Positions 57,706 through 64,000 of a stretch of DNA of 64,000 nucleotides are shown piece after piece; the stretch's first letter is position 1; the number at the start of each line of letters is the position of its first letter. The translations under genes were made by a program, and so were the position numbers. Origin of the DNA: Petrolisthes cinctipes (lineage: Eukaryota > Arthropoda > Malacostraca > Decapoda > Porcellanidae); the NCBI GenBank assembly GCA_033782935.1, contig JAWQEG010003810.1, positions 123,618 to 187,617 of the forward strand, given 5' to 3'. The notes beneath the pieces are model-generated. The model ran no database searches. It was not told the origin of the DNA and worked only from the letters and a program-made list of their open reading frames with translations.

Positions 57706-58038
57706 GTTTGTGATTTGGATTTGAGTGTTAAGGTGTGTAAAATAGAAGTGCTATATGGTGTTTTTTTCGGTGTTATGGTGGTGAAGTGTTGAGTGTTAAG
57801 GTGTGTGTGTGTGTGTGTGTTAAGGTGTGTGTATCTGTGTTAGAAATAGAGGTGTTATATGGTGTTTTGTTTGGTGTGTGTTGTGTGTCAGTGTTAAATT
57901 ATTGTTTGGCAGTGTTAAGGAAGTGTGGGGATGATGCGTGTGTGATTTGCAGGTGTTAAATGGAGTTTTAATTCGGTGTTAAGATAGTATGTGTAATTTG
58001 GTGGTATTAATTGCAGTTTGTGTGTGTGTGTGTTAAGG

Positions 58039-58072
<34 letters not shown>

Positions 58073-58148
58073 AGGTAGTGTTGCAGGTGTTAAATGGAGT
58101 TCTTATTCGGTGTTAAGGTGGTGTGTGTGATTTGGTGGTGTTAATTGC

Positions 58149-58197
<49 letters not shown>

Positions 58198-58441
58198 AGG
58201 TAGTGTGTGTGTGATATTGTTTTGTGTGTGTGTTACTTTGGCATTGAATGTTAAGATGCTGTGTGTGTGAATTGGTGGTGTTAAATGGAGGGTTTTATTT
58301 TCTGTGTTAAGGTGGTGTGTGTGATATTGCTTTGAGTGTTAAGGTGGTGTGTGTTATTTGGATTTCAGTGTTAAGGTAGTGTGTATGTGTGTGTGTGTGT
58401 GTGTTAAGGTGGTGTGTGTTATTTGGATTTCAGTGTTAAGG

Positions 58442-58491
<50 letters not shown>

Positions 58492-58528
58492 AGGTGTTGT
58501 GTGTGTTATTTGGATTTCAGTGTTAAGG

Positions 58529-58566
<38 letters not shown>

Positions 58567-58617
58567 AGGTGTTGTGTGTGTTATTTGGATTTCAGTGTTA
58601 AGGTAGTGTGTGCGTGT

Positions 58618-58660
<43 letters not shown>

Positions 58661-58680
58661 GGATTTCAGTGTTAAGGTAG

Positions 58681-58723
<43 letters not shown>

Positions 58724-59281
58724 AGGTGTGGTGTGTGTTATTTGGATTTCAGTGTTAAGGTAGTGTTTGTGTGTGTGTGTGTGAATTGGTGGTGTTATAT
58801 GATGTTTTTTTCCGTGTTCGTTAAATGGTGGATTTTCGGTGTTAAATGGTGTCTTTCGGTGTTAAGGTGTGTGTGTTACCTTGCCGTTGCGTGTTAATGT
58901 GGTGTTAGTGTGTGTGTGTGTGTGTGTGTGTCTGTGTGTGTTATTTGAGTTACGTGTTAAAGTGATATGTGTGTGTGTTTCCTGGCCGTTGCGTGTTAAT
59001 GTGGTGTGTGTGTGTGTGTGTGTGTCTGTGTGTGTTATTTAAGTCGAGTGTTGAGGTGATGTGTGTGTGTGTGTGTGTGTGTGTGTGTCTGTGTGTGTTA
59101 TTTAAGTCGAGTGTTGAGGTGATGTGTGTGTGTGTGTGTGATTTGGTGTCGAGTGATAAAATGATGTGTGTGTGTGTGATATTTGAGTCGAGTGTTGAGG
59201 TGATGTGTGTGTGTGTGTGTGTGATTTGGTGTCGAGTGATAAAGTGATGTGTGTGTGTTATTTGAGTCGAGTGTTGAGGTG

Positions 59282-59324
<43 letters not shown>

Positions 59325-59883
59325 TGTGATTTGGTGTCGAGTGATAAAATGATGTGTGTGTGTGTTATTTGAGTCGATTGTCGAGGTGATGTGTGTGTGT
59401 GTGATTTGGTGTTGAGTGTTAATGTGATATGTGTGTATGTGTTACTTAAGTCGAGTGTTGAGGTGATGTGTGTGTGTGTGATTTGGTGTTGAGTGTTAAT
59501 GTAGTGTGTGTGTGTGTGTGTTTTTGCGTTGAGTGTTAAGGTGGTGTGTGAGATTTGGTGCTTTTTCGGTGTTAAAGTGGTGCATTTAGACGGTGTTAAA
59601 TAGTGATTTAGAGGTGTTAAATGGTGATTCGGGGATTGGTGTTAAGCTGCGTGTTAAATGGTGTTTTTTCGGTGTTAAGGTTGTTCGGTTTGGTAGTTTT
59701 TACGGTGTTAAATGGTGCTTTTTTCGGTGTTAAGGTGGTGCATTTAGACGGTGTTAAATAGTGGTTTAGAGGTGTTAAATGGTGATTCGGGGATTGGTGT
59801 TAAGCTGAGTGTTAAGTTGGTGTGGTTTGAGGGATAATTAAAGGTAATTTTGAGGGTGGTGTTAGGCTGAGTGTTAAATGATT
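57706..59883. repeat. (GT)n satellite, continuation
   Basis: GT runs of up to 45 bp separated by GTGTTAAGGTGGTGTG, then GTCGAGTGTTGAGGTGATG, then TTCGGTGTTAAATGGTG units, so the unit changes along the array. Cys/Val frames are artefacts. Confidence 0.95.
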
Positions 59884-59930
59884 GTTTTTTTTTTTTTTTT
59901 TTTTTTTTTTTTGGGGGGGGGGGGGGGTAT
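59884..59930. repeat. T-run followed by G-run
   Basis: About 29 T directly followed by about 15 G. Confidence 0.95.
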
Positions 59931-59941
59931 AAAGGGGTTAA

Positions 59942-60068
59942 TACACTTTTGGTAAATCTGGAGCAAATGATTCCTCCAAACGTTTCCAGGCAACAGACCC
60001 CCATTATTTTTCTTCATCTGATCCTAATTTCCTGGCATACTTTGGAGGAATTAAGACACTCCAATGTA
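59942..60068 (-). mobile_element. MITE-K copy, reverse
   Basis: TACACTTTTGGTAAATCTGG at left, AAGACACTCCAATGTA at right. A further diverged copy lies at about 60122-60240. Confidence 0.78.
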
Positions 60069-60307
60069 TCAAATGTTGTGTATTAATTACCCTCTTAATT
60101 AATTAATACTGTACATAATATTATGAATCCTGAATCCTCCAAATTATGTCACAAAACTGAATGCATATTTGTGTAACATTCAGGGTTTTTTTTTTTTTTT
60201 GTATGTTTTCTAGTATAGTTTGGAGGAATTTTGACTTCCAAATTATACCTTAAAGAAATTTTCTCTATATTATTTTAATCATATTTAAGGGCATATTATA
60301 CGTTTGG

Positions 60308-60797
60308 TACAGCCGTGACAATCAAATAACCAGCGACACTTTCCTTCCATCGTGCAAAGAAATCAGTATCATATCAAAATATATTCATACAACAACACCT
60401 TACATCAACTCAAGCCCCTCAATCATTATTATTATGAGGTGCTGCAGAATATATTCATTCAACAACACCTTACGTCAACTCAACCTCCTCAATCATTATT
60501 ATTATGAGGTGCTGCAGAATACAATCATACAACACCTTACGTCAACTCAACCCCCTCAATCATTATCATTATGAGGTGCTGCAAAATATAATCATACAAC
60601 ACCTTACGTCAACTCAAGCCCCTCAATCATTATTATTAGGTGCTGAAAAAACATACACTTGTTGTTCTTTACTACCAAAAGATATTACCAAGATATGAGG
60701 TGCTGCAAAATCACACAAGTGTTGTTCTTTATTTTACAAAGATATTTACTACGACGATTGAAGTTTATTGTCGGTGGGTATTTGATTGTGGCTGAAC
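60308..60797 (+). mobile_element. MITE-D copy with internal tandem expansion
   Basis: TACAGCCGTGACAATCAAAT at left, GATTGTGGCTGAA at right. The CCTTACGTCAACTCAA...GAGGTGCTGCA segment is repeated about four times, so the copy is twice the usual length. Confidence 0.9.
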
Positions 60798-60803
60798 ATA
60801 CGG

Positions 60804-60895
60804 TACATTGAAGAGCCTTGATTCCTCCAAAGTATGCCAGGAAACAGTGCCATATTACCAAAAATAATGGTTGCCTGTTGCTATTGACCATGGGG
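60804..60895 (+). mobile_element. MITE-K copy, right half missing
   Basis: TACATTGAAGAGCCTTGATT through AAAATAATGGTTGCCTGTTG, then replaced by other sequence. Confidence 0.65.
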
Positions 60896-61045
60896 TAGGA
60901 TGAGAGAGAGAGAGAGAGAGAGCCTATTGATACTCCATCAGGCTATATTATTAATGCAAGCCAACCTGGATACTTATTATAGTTCGTAGCTGTACAGTAG
61001 CGGACATATATACTGACACACAAGTTACAGAGTCCCTTGTTGACC

Positions 61046-61154
<109 letters not shown>

Positions 61155-61295
61155 ACAAGGAGTTACAAGGAAAAGAAGTACCCTAGGGGTCCTTACGATC
61201 CATACAAAGAGGGTACCTGTGGGTTTAGTTGCGCAAGTAGGCGACCGTCCTCGAATGTGTCATGTGAAACCATCAAGGAACACTCGCACAACGGC

Positions 61296-64000
61296 TTAAA
61301 CACCTAGACAGTGATTTAAGGCTTTGTCTAATCTGGACTTGAACTGATCCACAGAGTTGCTGTTGACCACATCAGCAGGAAGCGCGTTCCAAGTACCGCA
61401 GATGCTGTATGTAAAGAACTTACCACACAGATCACGGTTGTATCGCTTTAGTTCAAGTTTGTAGCCATGATTCCTGGTTGTGCCCTCACTGAGTTGGAAA
61501 ATGTCCCTGTAGTCTACATTGTCAAAGCCTCGTAGTATTTTAAACACTTCGATAAGCTGACCACGCAGTCTCCGGGTTTCCAAAGAGAACAGGTCGAGTT
61601 CTACCAACCGATCTTTATAGCTCTTGTGTCTAAGAGAGGGTATAAGTTTGGTTGCCCTGGCTTGCACTCGTTCCAATCTCGCGATATCCTTCCGGTAAGA
61701 AGGACTCCAAAACTGGACTGCATACTCCAGGTGCGGTCGGACAAGGGAATTGTACAGACAAAGTACCATCTCCTTGTTCCGGTATCCAAACTGTCGCTTT
61801 ATGTACCCTAACATCCTTTGGGCTTTCTTCTCAGCCTCAATACACTGCTTTGAGAACTTGAGGTCGCTGGTGATAGTTACACCCAAGTCTTTCTCAGTAT
61901 CAGTGCTTACGAGAGCATTGCCCTTAAGGTTATACTCTGTTCGGGGGTTTCTGTGGCCTATATGCATAAATTTGCATTTGTTCACGTTAAATGGCATTTG
62001 CCACGTGTCAGACCACTCCCCGATCTTCCTAAGATCTTCTTGTAAGCGGGTAGTATTTCCTTCTTTCGCGACATTCATACCAAGCTTAGTATCATCGGCG
62101 AATTTGGAAATCTTGGCAACCATGTCACCATCCACGTCATTAACATAGATGATAAACAGTAGTGGTCCCAGAACAGAACCTTGGGGAACACCGCTAGTAA
62201 CGGGCACCCACTCTGAAGCCTGTCCATTCACTACCACCCGCTGCCGTCTGTCACTTAGCCAGTTCTCTATCCAATTTGCCACATTTCCGTCTATGCCCAG
62301 TGCACGCACTTTCCGAAGGAGGCGGCGGTGGGGTACCTTATCAAAGGCTTTCTGAAAGTCTAAGTAGACAACATCGACCGCTTTATCCCGATCATGCTCA
62401 CTGAAAACAAAATGGAAGAATTCCACCAGATTTGTGAGGCATGACCGGTGCTGCCGGAACCCATGCTGGGAACCCCTCAGTAGCAAATTTGATTCTAAGT
62501 GTGCTGTTATTTTGTCCACCATGATGCTCTCCATGAGTTTACAGACTATCGAGGTTAAACTGATGGGTCTGTAGTTTGACGGTTGGCTAGCATCTCCCTT
62601 CTTGAAGATAGGAGTCACCTCTGCCTCACGCCAGTCTCTAGGAACGCATCCAGTCTGGATTATCCTGTTGAAGACCATGCACAGGTGCCGTGATACTTCA
62701 CCATGCACTTCTTTCAACACTCTAGGTAAGAACCCATCCGGACCGGGGGACTTGTTTGCTTTTAATTTGATTATTTTTCTCTCGATTTCTTCTTGGGTGA
62801 AGACCATTGACTCCAACTTCTCACTGAAGGAGTCCAAAGGTTCGGGAATGGGACCACTCTCCTCAGAGAACCCTGAAGAGAAGTACTCATTTAAGAGGTT
62901 AGCATTTTCTGCATCAGAGTGCATCAATGCTCCATCCTCATTCACCAAGGGACCGATCCTGCGTCGGATTGGTTTACGGCCATTCACATAACTGAAAAAC
63001 TCCTTGGGGTTCTCTTTGCAGAGTCTAGCCACACGGACCTCCTCAGCACGCTTAGCCGCCCTTATTTTGGACTTCACGTTTCGATTCAGTCTTCTATGAC
63101 CGTCAAAGTCCCCAGATGCCTTCGCTCGACGATACGCAGTTCTCCTCTCCCTTAGTAGGTTACGGATTTCCCGATTAAACCACTTCGGTTGAATGAACTT
63201 CTGACCTGTTCCCTTCAGAGGAATAAAGCGCGACTGAAGTTCCATGAAGGAAGACAAGAATGACCTCCACAGATCATCAGCACTCTCTCCCTCCTCTAGT
63301 TCCATTTCAGCAACGCCTTCACGAAGACCTGCAAAGTCCGCTCTCCCCATGTCTAATTTTCTATGCACCGGGGTCACGGACTCCATATTAGGGACCTTAA
63401 CTGAAAATCTTATAAGCTTGTGGTTGCTTCCACCTATTTCTTCATTTACAGAGAGGTCTTGAATGATGTCATCCTCGGAGGTGAGGACCAAGTCGAGTAT
63501 GTTAGCACCTCTTGTTGGCTCCCTTACCCATTGAGTGAGGAATTCATCATTTACAAACTCCAAGAGTGGTGTGTTCTCGGCAGAGGGCTCTCTGGTTTCC
63601 CAGTCAACATGTGTGTTGAAGTCCCCCATAAGGATGCACACCCTGCCGTCCACTAGTTCACCCAGCAACTGGTATAGGTCCCTGTCCATCTCATTGAGTT
63701 GTCCAGGGGGTCTATAAAGCAGGTCAACTCCAAGGAGCTCGTGGTTCGATGTGATGTTGCAGGTCATCGATTTGATGGAGTTCTTTACATACAACAGCAC
63801 ACCACCACCCCCTCTGTCCTCTCTATCTTTGTGGAAGAGTTGGTAGCCTGGAATCACGAATTCCCCTTCAAGATCTCTGTCTGAGGTTCTCAACCATGAC
63901 TCCGTTATGGCCACCATCTCGGGTTCCTCTGTCGCAACGAGGGCCCGCAGTTCCAAAAACTTGTTTCGGATGGACCTGGCGTTGAACAATAGAACCTTCA
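61296..64000 (-). CDS. LINE-3 ORF2, CR1-like, cut by the window edge
   Basis: About 900 residues in one open frame, which still runs open off the right end (KVLLFNARSIRNK at the edge), so the start is outside the window. Endonuclease motifs: NARSIRNKFLELR, AITESWL, GGGGVLLYV, LMGDFNTHVDW, GSNHKLI. RT motifs: NYRPISLTSIVCK, VYLDFQKAFDKVPH, GVPQGSVLGPLLF, KFADDTKLG; then MHIGHRNP, KDLGVTI, YAVQFWSPSYRKD and TWNALPADVVNSNS near the C-terminus. No RNase H. The sequence follows a CR1-type layout and contains no frameshift in the visible part. The minus-strand 3' UTR is short (about 61153-61295). Confidence 0.93.
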   Translation of the reverse strand, partial: KVLLFNARSIRNKFLELRALVATEEPEMVAITESWLRTSDRDLEGEFVIPGYQLFHKDREDRGGGGVLLYVKNSIKSMTCNITSNHELLGVDLLYRPPGQLNEMDRDLYQLLGELVDGRVCILMGDFNTHVDWETREPSAENTPLLEFVNDEFLTQWVREPTRGANILDLVLTSEDDIIQDLSVNEEIGGSNHKLIRFSVKVPNMESVTPVHRKLDMGRADFAGLREGVAEMELEEGESADDLWRSFLSSFMELQSRFIPLKGTGQKFIQPKWFNREIRNLLRERRTAYRRAKASGDFDGHRRLNRNVKSKIRAAKRAEEVRVARLCKENPKEFFSYVNGRKPIRRRIGPLVNEDGALMHSDAENANLLNEYFSSGFSEESGPIPEPLDSFSEKLESMVFTQEEIERKIIKLKANKSPGPDGFLPRVLKEVHGEVSRHLCMVFNRIIQTGCVPRDWREAEVTPIFKKGDASQPSNYRPISLTSIVCKLMESIMVDKITAHLESNLLLRGSQHGFRQHRSCLTNLVEFFHFVFSEHDRDKAVDVVYLDFQKAFDKVPHRRLLRKVRALGIDGNVANWIENWLSDRRQRVVVNGQASEWVPVTSGVPQGSVLGPLLFIIYVNDVDGDMVAKISKFADDTKLGMNVAKEGNTTRLQEDLRKIGEWSDTWQMPFNVNKCKFMHIGHRNPRTEYNLKGNALVSTDTEKDLGVTITSDLKFSKQCIEAEKKAQRMLGYIKRQFGYRNKEMVLCLYNSLVRPHLEYAVQFWSPSYRKDIARLERVQARATKLIPSLRHKSYKDRLVELDLFSLETRRLRGQLIEVFKILRGFDNVDYRDIFQLSEGTTRNHGYKLELKRYNRDLCGKFFTYSICGTWNALPADVVNSNSVDQFKSRLDKALNHCLGV

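Overview
This is non-microbial, intron-bearing, repeat-dominated DNA, most likely from a decapod crustacean or a related arthropod. The signs are (TTAGG)n telomere-type arrays, very long AC, GT, TA and GA microsatellites, several kinds of non-LTR retrotransposon, tRNA-derived SINEs, dense TA-flanked inverted-repeat elements (MITEs), and pieces of a split gene joining pentraxin, lectin-like, LDL-receptor class A and Cys-loop receptor modules. The decapod assignment is inference from gene type and repeat style. No rRNA gene, true tRNA gene, CRISPR array or bacterial-style operon is visible.

Layout. 0-9 kb: a SINE, a broken P-element/THAP9-like transposase piece, a decayed reverse transcriptase, a 1.6-kb foldback element, a LINE 3' end, a 30-bp minisatellite and the first MITE cluster. 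9-14.5 kb: LINE copy A (minus strand; ORF1 gag-like, ORF2 endonuclease/RT/RNase H, several breaks). 14.5-29 kb: MITEs, SINEs, minisatellites and large TA/CT microsatellites. 29.2-31.7 kb: an inverted and deleted copy of the same LINE, interrupted by a 631-bp solo-LTR-like insert. 33-35.3 kb: a dense, nested MITE cluster. 34.9-37.1 kb: the only convincing host gene, with two exons whose splice signals sit next to MITE ends. 38.3-43.9 kb: LINE copy B (plus strand), close to full length with two nonsense codons. 44-51 kb: linked MITEs, one of them carried inside a poly(A)-tailed retroposed insert. 49.9-59.9 kb: a CA-rich tract on the left and a GT-rich tract on the right of a roughly 300-bp unique island. 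A CR1/L2-like LINE with an intact ORF2 lies inside the GT tract. 61.3-64 kb: a second, CR1-like LINE ORF running off the right edge.

The elements relate to each other mainly by nesting. LINE enzymes probably mobilised the SINEs and at least one composite insert. The MITEs all look like Tc1/mariner-type passengers (TACA...TGTA ends, TA target); no matching transposase gene is present here, so they would have been moved from elsewhere. Family labels (MITE-A to MITE-K, SINE-1 to SINE-3, LINE-1 to LINE-3) are local names coined for this window.
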